Assembly: GCF_947489365.1 (NCBI RefSeq)
Contig: NZ_CANLDB010000005.1
Span: forward strand, 292,132 to 356,131
From: an uncultured Nocardioides sp.
GTDB taxonomy: Bacteria > Actinomycetota > Actinomycetes > Propionibacteriales > Nocardioidaceae
Reading direction: 5' to 3'
DNA: 64,000 nt
A program made the translations under genes and the position numbers. Of the stretch, positions 33,725-42,197 are shown one piece after another (the stretch's first letter is position 1; the number at the start of each line of letters is the position of its first letter). The notes beneath the pieces were generated by a model. It was not told the origin of the DNA. It did not search any database and saw only the letters and a list, made by a program, of their open reading frames with translations.

Positions 33725-34744
33725 GTGCTGCCCGTTCAGATTCTGCGCCCAATGCTGCGGCACTTCGACGCCGTCGACGAGGAGGTCGCCGACCGCCTCC
33801 TGAGGGTCAAACCGTTCGACGAGCCTGCCCTGACCAGCCTGCTCTGCGACCTCATGGACCAGGAGCAGCAGCGCCGCTACCGTCTCGCCTTCGACGTCGA
33901 CCGGCTCCGGCGTAAGATCAGGCGGGTCGCTCCCCTCCTGGACGTCGAAATCTCCATCGAGACCCACGAGTACCCCTCGTCGGTGGAGAACCTTGTGACG
34001 CAGTCCGATCTAGGCATCGTGTTCGAGTATCGCGATATGTGGGTCCCGAGCCGCAGTTGGACTGATGCTTATCTGCTGCAGGCCAAGAGGCTGTTCCGCT
34101 CCCGCGGCACTTACGCTCTCAACTCGGGGTTCACGTCGCAGAACCCCGCCCAGCATCGGCGTATGACAGCCCTCGACGAACTGTTCGGTTCGAATTTCGT
34201 CAAGTACCTGCTTTATGTACCCCGACCGGACAGGGTTGCCGCCGACACCGCCGCAGTTCTTCGCCACCTGCGCGACGTCAATATCCAGGACAATATTTTC
34301 GATTTCGCCCTCGGTCTCGAGTTGCAGCGAGAGGCTGTTCGAGGAGGCTCGACCCTCGACCCGGGCCTGCTCATTACTCCGGCGAGGTTGGAGCCTCGGT
34401 CGTACTCCTCCGCCTACGGCAACCTTTTCAACACCAGCCTGCCGTGGAGCTGGTTCATGACCGCCTCGCTGCTGGGCGGTCGCCCGGGGACCGCTGTTCC
34501 GTTCCTGCTGGCTGAGCCGGGGCGCGACGGAGCGGCGCGGCGAGTGGCGTTTGCTCGTGGGGACACCGAGACGGTCACTGGCGTCGTCGACGTCCTCGCC
34601 AGTGACCGCGGCCGCGGTGCCTCGAGGGACGACATCAGGATCGCTGACCGGCGAGTGCCGCCTTTCCTCCCCGCCAGGAGTATCACCGTTCTGGCCGTGG
34701 TCAACGGTCAAGAAGAGGATCCGGACGAGATCGAACTGCGATAG
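33725..34744 (+). CDS. putative QxK restriction-endonuclease-fold nuclease
   Basis: The 339-residue protein contains ETHEYPSSVENLVTQSDLG followed by IVFEYRDMW and AYLLQAKRLF. An Asp near residue 94 and a Q-A-K near residue 120 give the D...QxK variant of the PD-(D/E)XK active site used by Mrr-like and several restriction enzymes. An upstream Glu (ENLVTQ) could complete the site. The rest is unrecognised, with KYLLYVPRPDRVAADTAAVL and a FALGLELQREA segment. It sits between a DNA methylase and a nuclease-helicase, so a restriction function against unmodified DNA is the simplest hypothesis. Motif assignment is by eye only. Confidence 0.6.
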   Translation: MLPVQILRPMLRHFDAVDEEVADRLLRVKPFDEPALTSLLCDLMDQEQQRRYRLAFDVDRLRRKIRRVAPLLDVEISIETHEYPSSVENLVTQSDLGIVFEYRDMWVPSRSWTDAYLLQAKRLFRSRGTYALNSGFTSQNPAQHRRMTALDELFGSNFVKYLLYVPRPDRVAADTAAVLRHLRDVNIQDNIFDFALGLELQREAVRGGSTLDPGLLITPARLEPRSYSSAYGNLFNTSLPWSWFMTASLLGGRPGTAVPFLLAEPGRDGAARRVAFARGDTETVTGVVDVLASDRGRGASRDDIRIADRRVPPFLPARSITVLAVVNGQEEDPDEIELR

Positions 34745-34789
34745 CGCCCTTCCGAGCAGTACGGCCTGCAGATCACCGGGGTCATCTCC

Positions 34790-34828
34790 TTATCCACACC
34801 TGGCAACTGGCAACTGGCAACTGGCAAC
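34790..34828. repeat. DnaA-box match plus four TGGCAAC repeats
   Basis: TTATCCACA (34790-34798) is followed two bases later by four perfect copies of TGGCAAC (34801-34828). It lies in the convergent region between the nuclease and helicase genes. It may be a protein-binding array or simple slippage. Confidence 0.55.
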
Positions 34829-34901
34829 CAACTCGATGTTGCGTTCGCGCCCCGCGTTTTTGGCCGTTATTGTGAGGGTCGCTGTTGGTCACCGGAGCCT
34901 C

Positions 34902-37900
34902 TCAGAATCTGGTGGTGCGCGCACTGACTGTTTTTACTCGACGGATTCCATTTTCGTCGACGAATGGCAGGTCGAGTGCCCGACGGTATCGACACCGGGT
35001 ATTGGCGAAAGACTTCAGCATGCGGCTGCCCCAAAGCACGTCGGGGTCCCGAGGGAGATGGAGTAGCACCTGCTCGCTGATCAGGACGATCAACTGCGCC
35101 TTCGCCCGGGAAGCCATGACGTTGAACCGGTTCAGTGAGAGAAGGAAATCGTCTTCGTCGTTGATCACGTCCGGATCGCCGACCGCGTACGACGCGATGA
35201 TGACGTCACGTTCCTGGCCCTGGAATCTCTCGACGGTGTCGACGGCGTCCCGGAGCTCAGCGGCGCCGAGGTGCGGGAGTGCCATGCGGACGCACGCGAT
35301 GACTTCGCTCTGCTGGGCGCGGTGAGGCGTGACCACACCCAACCCTTGGGCGAGTAGGCCTTGGCGATCGTAGGGGTCCGCGCCTTCATGACCCTCCTCG
35401 TTGCCCCCGCCGCCCGGGTCGCCCGAGTTGTCGGCCAGCCGGCTGTCGAGGATCCAGGTGAGACCTGCGACGATCTGCGCCTCGAACGCGTTCGACTGGC
35501 CCGAGAGCCCGTCCGGGTAGACGACGCAGGTGACGGGCTGGTCTGGGTTGAGGAGCTCGGCGAGCGCAGGACTCCACGCTAGACCGGCCGGCCAGCCCGG
35601 GGGTTCGCCGGCGTCCCCGGGGAGGGGTTGTACGAACCGTGTCCGCAGCCGGGGCAAGTGCGCCGAGAGTTCAGCCGGATAGTCGGCGTCGTGGGCCAAC
35701 TCGACGATCTCGGCGTTTGAGCGGTAGTTGATCAGCAGGTTCTGCGACGCCACCCCACGCTTGAACAGGTAGGTGTAGATGCTGCCGACAGTGGCCTCGG
35801 CTCCGATCGGCGCTACGACTTGATGAATCGGCGGCAGCTGGAGGGGATCGCCGGCGACGATCACCGTCCCACCCGGTGCCAACGTGGACAGCGGCAAGAT
35901 CGCGTTAGCGGTGTCCATCTGTCCTGCTTCGTCGATGACGATCAGATCGAAGATTGGGGCTACGGGCGAGCCGGCAGCTGCGGACGCGAAGTTGTAGACC
36001 TGTTGGGCGGTCGTGCCGAGGATCGTGATGCCAGCGTTGCTCGATAGTTCACGCTGTACCTGCTGCTGCTCTTCGCCCGGATCCCTCTTGCTCACCGCCA
36101 CGTCGATCACCGGAGGGTCCAGGAAGTCGCTGCGCGTGTGGCTCCGACCGCGAAAGACACGAGCCCTCGGCGCGATGCGTTCGCAAACCGCGGCGATCGG
36201 AGCCAGAACGTTGTCGACGGCGGTGTAGGTGTTCGCACAGACAAGGATCCGCAGAGGTCGCTGGCGCTGTTCCGCGTCCCAGGCCGCGGCCGCGACCACG
36301 TTGACGACCGTCCGGCTCTTGCCGGTACCAGGCGGCCCCCAGATGAGCGAGAGGCGATGAGTGAGAGCGTGAGTGAAGGCCGACCATTGACTCGGATCCA
36401 GCTCGCGGCCGTCCACTCTCAGTACGTGTTGCGCGCCCGCGGTGTCCCGCTCGACTCGTTGGCCGGCCATTTCCGGCGCGTCCCACAACACGTCTTCGAT
36501 GGGAACTGCTGCCCTGCGGGTGGGACGCGGCGCCCCGCCCAGCGCCCTCACACTCGACCTGGAGTCCGTCGACTTCGGAGTTCGGCCGATCGCGCTCAGC
36601 GCGTCTTTCAACTTGGCGGTGAAGTAGTCCTTCGAGACCCGTTCGATCGAGACGTTGCGGTCGAGGTCGAGACCGCTTGCGATCAACTCGCCGCGGATCG
36701 TCGGGCGGTCCCAAAGATTATTGAACTGCACGACGACACGGCAGCGGTCGCGATCGAACTTCACGACCTCCACGCCGAGTACGTCGGACATCGCTGTGCG
36801 GTAGTTGCCGTAGCCGTCCTCGCCCTGGGTGGCACCGCGCGAGCGAACAAACCCGTGCACAGACTGGTCGAGTATCGCTGTCTCGGCCTCTGGAACAAGC
36901 GCGCACGTGTAGTCACCATCTTTGAATTTTGCCTGTGCGGACTCCGGGCGCACCTCGTAGACGACCAGATCGGCCTGCGGGGCGAGGTCCATGTCGATCA
37001 ACGCCTGGCGAGTCTCGGCGGGGTTCAGCCTGCGTCTGAGCCGCATGGCGCTGAACTTGGCCTCGCGCTCGTGGGCCGGCATGGCCCGGCTCCTCGCTAC
37101 TTCTTGCGCCTGCACCGCAGCGTCTAGGCGCGCGAAGCAGTAGAGCAGCAACTGGTCGGCCGTCATGTTGTCTTGACGTCCTGGCGCACCGAGGTGGCGG
37201 ATGCGGGCGGCCTCGCGTCTGAGTTCAGGGCGGAGGTCACTGCGCAGTCGACGAGTGACCTGATCAAGGGCGTCGAGTTTGACGCTGACGGCGCGCTGCA
37301 AGTTGCTCATGACGGCCGCGAAGGTCGGACCGCGGTTCCAGACGTCATGGGCGCGTTCCGCTGGGATCTGGTCAGAGAACGGCACTTCGAAGTGGCGCGG
37401 CATTCGAAAGTCCGCGTACTGCGCGTTCATCGTTTCCGGGTGGTAGTGGCGAGCCGTATCCAGCAGCGAGTAGTGGTGAGGTACTGGCAGCGTGATCAGT
37501 GACCGGATGGCGTCCCCCACGATTGAGACCACTGGCTGCGCAACTAGCCGCTCGTTGGCGACCAACTCCTCGGCGGGGAACAGCCAGGCCATCGACCGGA
37601 CACCGTTCTGAGTGCCGAGGATCGCTGCCAGGTGTCGGCTGACCACCCGGCACAGGTGCTTGTACGTCAGCTCGTCCCACAGATATACCTGCACCTGCGA
37701 GGAGTTGCGTGCCGTTGCGTTTCGGGCCGTATCCCTCGCTCGGGCGTATTCGACCATCTCGTCAATCTGGGCGAGGAACTGCAGCACCACCGCCTCTTCC
37801 CGCGCCCGCGAGCGGTGGTCCACGACGAACACCTTGTTCTGCGTCCACGCCTTGCGGTCGCTGCGGTCTTGGGGGTTGGAGTAGAACCCGGTGACGCCCA

Positions 37901-39215
37901 GTGCGAGTGTGATGGCTGAGGATGAGTCGAAGTCAGCGGTGACGTAGATGTTCAAGTCCGACCACTTCGGCAGCATGCCGCTCGTGCCGGCTCTGTGGAC
38001 GAGGCCTCCCGGGATGTCCGCACCCGGCGACACAGATGCGGCCCGAGCGCTGATGACCGTGCGTTGTGCCCGCAACGAGTGATGGCCGGCGAAGATGTCG
38101 CTGTGCACCGGGGCACTGGCCACCTGGCTCACCGTCGTCGACCCGGTCTGGTTGAGCAACTCACGAGCCCCGCGACCGAGGAACGGGATGCGCGACAGGT
38201 GTTCGGTGCGATCGGACTCCTGCAAGCAGTAGAGGTCGTTGTTCGCGACAAGAGCGGGGTCGGTGTGCGGGTTGTCGCCGAGGAAGTCACATCCGCGGCA
38301 CTTCTGCGATACGTGGTAGGGCAGCGACCGCCAAGGCGTCGCGAGGACCCTTGGCAGCGTCTCGGCGAAGAAGTGCTGCAGCGAGCTGACGAAGACCGCT
38401 GCCGGGGCCTGGACCAGGTCCGCTCGCACGGCAGCCAAGGCGTCCGCCGCCGACAGGGCCAGGTCGTTGTCGATCGCCTCGTCGGCGGCCACCCTCAACG
38501 AGCTTGCTTCGTGGCTGCCCGGCCAGATCGCGGGGTCCGCGGTCACCACGAACTCACCGTCCAGCTGGCGGTCGACGAGCCAGCCCGCCAGCGCGACGCT
38601 GTAGTAGACGACCTCGGCGAAGTATCCTGGGCCCGGTTGTGACGTCAGCTTGATGTCGATGATCCGCAGTTGGGTGCGGCCGTCCGTCGTTGACTCGTGA
38701 ACGTCTCCCCGGGCGTCAAGCGTTCTCGTCTCGCTGCCTGGCGCGCGCACCTCGATCAGGTCGGGTCGCAACGGCTTCAGTACAAGGTTGCTCTGCCCGG
38801 TGGCCGCAGCAGCGGCTGCAGCCTTAGGTAGATCGAAGGACGACTGGAACGACGGCCCCACCTCGAACTGGAACTCGGCGAGGAAGCAACCCACTGATGC
38901 TGCGCGCAGGGCGGCCGGCGTCAGCTCCGACGCAGCGAACTCGATACCGGACAGACGAGACGAGGATCTCCGAGCCCCGATCAGCGCTGTCGGACCCACG
39001 AAGGTATCGAGCTCGGCGAGCCGTGAGGCCGCCCATTCGTCGCCCGCTTCGGTGATGTTTTGCAGGCCGGGCAGCGGATTCTGCTTCAACGGCATGTCGT
39101 TCACCACCCGTTCTGACCGTGGGCCGTCCGATTGCGGCGACAACGACAACTTCAACTGCCTTTCGCAGTCACTGCCCAAGAACCGCGTCAGCGTGTGCTT
39201 GCCGAGCTCCGGCAT
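34902..39215 (-). CDS. Cas4/Dna2-like nuclease fused to UPF1-type SF1 helicase
   Basis: The 1,437-residue protein starts MPELGKHTLTRFLGSDCERQ. Cys 17 and three later Cys (QKCRGCDFLG and LYCLQ near residues 305-330) match the Fe-S cluster of Cas4/AddB/Dna2 nucleases, and LRIIDIKLTS near 185 gives the D-x-K nuclease motif. A middle region of about 500 residues is unrecognised. The helicase has Walker A LIWGPPGTGKSRT near 956, LIVIDEAGQM near 1090, VIVAGDPLQLPPI, LLINYRSNAEIV and VERFQGQERDVII with a final NVMASRAK motif. This is superfamily 1B, UPF1/Dna2-like. It would unwind and cut DNA or RNA in the methylase locus; it converges on the QxK gene. Confidence 0.85.
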   Translation of the reverse strand: MPELGKHTLTRFLGSDCERQLKLSLSPQSDGPRSERVVNDMPLKQNPLPGLQNITEAGDEWAASRLAELDTFVGPTALIGARRSSSRLSGIEFAASELTPAALRAASVGCFLAEFQFEVGPSFQSSFDLPKAAAAAAATGQSNLVLKPLRPDLIEVRAPGSETRTLDARGDVHESTTDGRTQLRIIDIKLTSQPGPGYFAEVVYYSVALAGWLVDRQLDGEFVVTADPAIWPGSHEASSLRVAADEAIDNDLALSAADALAAVRADLVQAPAAVFVSSLQHFFAETLPRVLATPWRSLPYHVSQKCRGCDFLGDNPHTDPALVANNDLYCLQESDRTEHLSRIPFLGRGARELLNQTGSTTVSQVASAPVHSDIFAGHHSLRAQRTVISARAASVSPGADIPGGLVHRAGTSGMLPKWSDLNIYVTADFDSSSAITLALGVTGFYSNPQDRSDRKAWTQNKVFVVDHRSRAREEAVVLQFLAQIDEMVEYARARDTARNATARNSSQVQVYLWDELTYKHLCRVVSRHLAAILGTQNGVRSMAWLFPAEELVANERLVAQPVVSIVGDAIRSLITLPVPHHYSLLDTARHYHPETMNAQYADFRMPRHFEVPFSDQIPAERAHDVWNRGPTFAAVMSNLQRAVSVKLDALDQVTRRLRSDLRPELRREAARIRHLGAPGRQDNMTADQLLLYCFARLDAAVQAQEVARSRAMPAHEREAKFSAMRLRRRLNPAETRQALIDMDLAPQADLVVYEVRPESAQAKFKDGDYTCALVPEAETAILDQSVHGFVRSRGATQGEDGYGNYRTAMSDVLGVEVVKFDRDRCRVVVQFNNLWDRPTIRGELIASGLDLDRNVSIERVSKDYFTAKLKDALSAIGRTPKSTDSRSSVRALGGAPRPTRRAAVPIEDVLWDAPEMAGQRVERDTAGAQHVLRVDGRELDPSQWSAFTHALTHRLSLIWGPPGTGKSRTVVNVVAAAAWDAEQRQRPLRILVCANTYTAVDNVLAPIAAVCERIAPRARVFRGRSHTRSDFLDPPVIDVAVSKRDPGEEQQQVQRELSSNAGITILGTTAQQVYNFASAAAGSPVAPIFDLIVIDEAGQMDTANAILPLSTLAPGGTVIVAGDPLQLPPIHQVVAPIGAEATVGSIYTYLFKRGVASQNLLINYRSNAEIVELAHDADYPAELSAHLPRLRTRFVQPLPGDAGEPPGWPAGLAWSPALAELLNPDQPVTCVVYPDGLSGQSNAFEAQIVAGLTWILDSRLADNSGDPGGGGNEEGHEGADPYDRQGLLAQGLGVVTPHRAQQSEVIACVRMALPHLGAAELRDAVDTVERFQGQERDVIIASYAVGDPDVINDEDDFLLSLNRFNVMASRAKAQLIVLISEQVLLHLPRDPDVLWGSRMLKSFANTRCRYRRALDLPFVDENGIRRVKTVSARTTRF

Positions 39216-39538
39216 GGATCCCCCTGTCTAGTGCGTTGACCGCACGTCTTCGACTTGCCTGCAGTCCGGCCGCCGCCGATGACGCCTATCGAGGCTCGGC
39301 GGTTCGGTTGGTTCGCCGACGGTGAAGGGGTCATTCAGTGCTGGTCCGTCTCGTGTGGTCGAACACTACAAACCGCGACCGACAGCGTCGGCCCTTGTAT
39401 TCCTGCACATCTGATCGCGAACTACTCAGGTCAACCAAGTCGATCAAGTAGTCCGTTCAGCCTCCCCGACTCGTACCTACCCACTGTGGGCAACAACGGG
39501 GACCCAGGCCATCGTCTACGTCTAGCAACGAGCGCGAC
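39216..39538. other. divergent promoter region between helicase and ApeA-like genes
   Basis: No gene is supported. It should contain promoters for both directions. No distinct operator was seen. Confidence 0.35.
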
Positions 39539-41086
39539 ATGCCGAGGAAGCCGCAGACTCGACCCATGGTGATGGAGACGTTCCCCGAAACGGCACCGAC
39601 CTCGGTGGGCAACTTTTGGTTGGCGGCGGGCCTTGCGCCCGACCCAGCTGACGATCCGGAGGCGGATGTTCCGGACGCCTCATGGCCCCCGGAATCGAGA
39701 GTCGGTGGGCTGTGTCGGGTCGAGGACGGGCTGATCGAAGTCGACGTCCCGGGCGAGCTGACGCCGGGGACTCGCGTCACCGTCCACGACGGCGAATCGC
39801 GGATCCGCCCTCGCACCGAGGTCCAGGACTTCACGGTCCACGGCAATCTGCCGGTGAAGCCGTGGGCGGTGTCGCTTCTGGACTGTCACACCATCAGACG
39901 TCAAGGCAACGCCCTCTCGCCCCTCGCGGGCGGCGACCATACCCACCAGGTCGTCCGAGCGCTATGGGCGGTCACCGGCGCCTACGTGACGTCGGCGACC
40001 AGGTACACAGGCGTGAGCGTGAGCGTCGAGGGACTAGAGGAGTGGGCAATCTCAGACGCCCTGGAACAAACGCTCGCCACTGGCCCCGCTGACACCACCA
40101 CAATCTCGTGGACGTCGCCCGAGACCCGAGAAGTCCCATTCACCGCGTTCCATCAGACCGCGACTCTCGCGTGCGAGTCGCGGGCACAGTTCGGGGGCGC
40201 CGACGTCCACGGCGGCTGGATTCGCGCCACTGAGCGGCTGGCTCTCACCGGCCTGACGGGCTGGACCCTCGACGAGGCGGTCTCGAACTACGTCATCCCG
40301 ATCCAGAGCCTGATGACCCAGCTTCTAGGCCGTGTCGCTCACGTGTCGCGCCTGGCAGTCGAGGCGGACGGCCGATGGCTCCAGGTCTACGGGCCACACG
40401 TCGACCACAAGCCGGCGGAGGAGGCCGCCACCGGGTCGACTGCCTCCCTTCTGCTTGACAGTCGCGGACTCTCGTTGGAGCACGTGGCCAGGTGGTGCAG
40501 CCTGACAGCGGACCTCAGCCCCGTGGTCCAGGTGGTCGCGGCCGCAGTCTCGAGGGAATTTGTGACCATGGAGACAGAGGCCCTGACGATGGTGACAACG
40601 GCGGAGGCGTTGGACCGGCGACTGAATCGTGGCGAGCGGCTCTTCGAGTCCGAGACCTTGGACGAGGCGAGAGAGTCACTCGAAGCCGCTTCGATCGAGC
40701 CCGCATTACGCGAACGTCTGATCAGCTCTCTTGGCTACATGCACGAGGCGTCGATGCCGCAGCGAGTGCTGCGCCTGGCCGACTCGGTGGCGCGCGCTGC
40801 CCCCGACTGCGTGGGCAGGGCGAATCGCTGGAAGAGGGCGGTGGTGAGCATCCGGAACGGGGGTGCTCACGGGCTTGAAGCAAGCGGGGCGGATGATCTG
40901 CGGGCAGGACTGCCCGACGCGTACTACGTGACGAGATCGTTGCGCTGGGCTCTGCGGGTGAGGCTGCTCCAATTGTGCGGCGTCGATGACGCGACCATCA
41001 ACGAGGCCCTGGCCGACAGCAACGAGTACCGACGCGACCGGGTCATGTGGACCGCTAACGTGCCCACGGTGTTCGGCCCCTCCTGA
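39539..41086 (+). CDS. ApeA-like HEPN-domain antiphage effector
   Basis: The 515-residue protein has an N-terminal half rich in beta strands (residues about 20-210) typical of ApeA N-terminal domains. A helical C-terminal HEPN domain follows, carrying the catalytic motif RNGGAHG near residue 438, a good R-x4-H HEPN RNase signature. ApeA proteins are single-gene abortive-infection effectors that cleave RNA on phage sensing. Here the gene is divergent from the nuclease-helicase and could be an independent system in the same island. The start ATG 39539 has no strong ribosome binding site, so an internal start is possible. Family call is by architecture and motif. Confidence 0.65.
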   Translation: MPRKPQTRPMVMETFPETAPTSVGNFWLAAGLAPDPADDPEADVPDASWPPESRVGGLCRVEDGLIEVDVPGELTPGTRVTVHDGESRIRPRTEVQDFTVHGNLPVKPWAVSLLDCHTIRRQGNALSPLAGGDHTHQVVRALWAVTGAYVTSATRYTGVSVSVEGLEEWAISDALEQTLATGPADTTTISWTSPETREVPFTAFHQTATLACESRAQFGGADVHGGWIRATERLALTGLTGWTLDEAVSNYVIPIQSLMTQLLGRVAHVSRLAVEADGRWLQVYGPHVDHKPAEEAATGSTASLLLDSRGLSLEHVARWCSLTADLSPVVQVVAAAVSREFVTMETEALTMVTTAEALDRRLNRGERLFESETLDEARESLEAASIEPALRERLISSLGYMHEASMPQRVLRLADSVARAAPDCVGRANRWKRAVVSIRNGGAHGLEASGADDLRAGLPDAYYVTRSLRWALRVRLLQLCGVDDATINEALADSNEYRRDRVMWTANVPTVFGPS

Positions 41087-41665
41087 CGGCCGTGCGCTCA
41101 GCCCGGCAGATCACAACCGGGACAGCGGCGTACGGCAGCAGAGGCTGGCAGTCCGGGAGGCCGCCACTTCGGGGTCGGCGAAACCAAAGGTCGGGCTGCT
41201 CGCGATGTGCTGAGTGCCGGTCGCGAAATCCTTGCGCTCTCAGGGCAGTCTCCGCCGAGCCCGCCTCGGGAGTTTGCGCGACCGGCGGAGATTGTCTGTC
41301 GAATCTCGGACTCATCCAGTCATTGATGACCCCAGAACGCGCTCCGGCGTGGACGCCGCCGCCGGCGCACTGATCAAGTCCTGTTAGCCCCGGTTGCATT
41401 CTGTCGAAGGGACGAGGAAATACGGCGGTCCACGGGTCGCATTCGAAGAAACCCATGCCCAAACCACCGGCAGGACCGTCATCAGGCACGAAACAGGCTA
41501 CCTAGACGGAGCCGCACCGCTCGACAGTTGGATCGGCGACGCCCGTCTTGTGCCGAGGCGCGACCACTCCCCAAACCTTCCCAGGGCGGCGCAAGAAGGG
41601 TCGATGCTGCGCTAGCGTCACGCTGTCAGCATCTTTGTAACTACACTCCGGAGGTTCACGAACTC
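41087..41665. other. gap upstream of second lsr2
   Basis: Open frames are shadows without support. The region ends with the GGAGG ribosome binding site of lsr2. Confidence 0.35.
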
Positions 41666-42001
41666 GTGGCACAGAAGGTCAACATTCTACTCCTTGACGA
41701 CATCGACCAAAGTGAAGCCAGTCAGACCGTCTTCTTTGGGCTCGACGGGACTGCCTACGAGATCGACCTCAACGAGGAGCACGCCGAACAGTTACGTGAG
41801 GCGCTGGCGAGCTTCATCGGACATGCGCGCAAGGCTGACAGCCGAACCGGACGCAGCAAGGTCAGGTCTAGCCGACAGTGGACCGCCTCCGACCCGAGTG
41901 CCAAAGTCGTGCGGGAGTGGGCTCGAGAGAACGGCTACGACGTGCCGGACCGCGGCCGCGTCCCGGCGGAGGTGAGAGACGCCTACTCAGCCGCGAACTG
42001 A
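41666..42001 (+). CDS. Lsr2-family nucleoid protein, second copy
   Basis: GTG 41666 is eleven bases after CGGAGG and gives 111 residues (MAQKVNILLLDDIDQSEASQ); the longer upstream frame is not supported. The DNA-binding end VPDRGRVPAEVRDAYSAAN keeps the DRGR motif. The dimerisation half differs clearly from the copy at 290-625, so it is an ancient paralogue and not a recent duplication. Accessory Lsr2 copies are common on actinobacterial islands and phages, where they may silence the element or counter host silencing. Confidence 0.94.
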   Translation: MAQKVNILLLDDIDQSEASQTVFFGLDGTAYEIDLNEEHAEQLREALASFIGHARKADSRTGRSKVRSSRQWTASDPSAKVVREWARENGYDVPDRGRVPAEVRDAYSAAN

Positions 42002-42197
42002 TGTGCAACGAGAGGGCGCACACAGGGTTGAGCAACGGGTCTAGCCGCGTGGAGCACAGTGAGGTGGACGCTTCCCTCGGCCGCGCTGGCGCGGCGTCGG
42101 ACGGCTCGGTCGCCTGAACGTGATGTCGGCCGCGTTGATCCGCCCGAGTCCCCCTGTCCTCTCTTGGCGGCGGCTGTAGTGCACGCAGTCCACGTGC

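Noticed and set aside
36138..37127. 329-codon plus-strand frame inside the helicase gene
   Set aside because: Antisense to the helicase motifs; no independent support.
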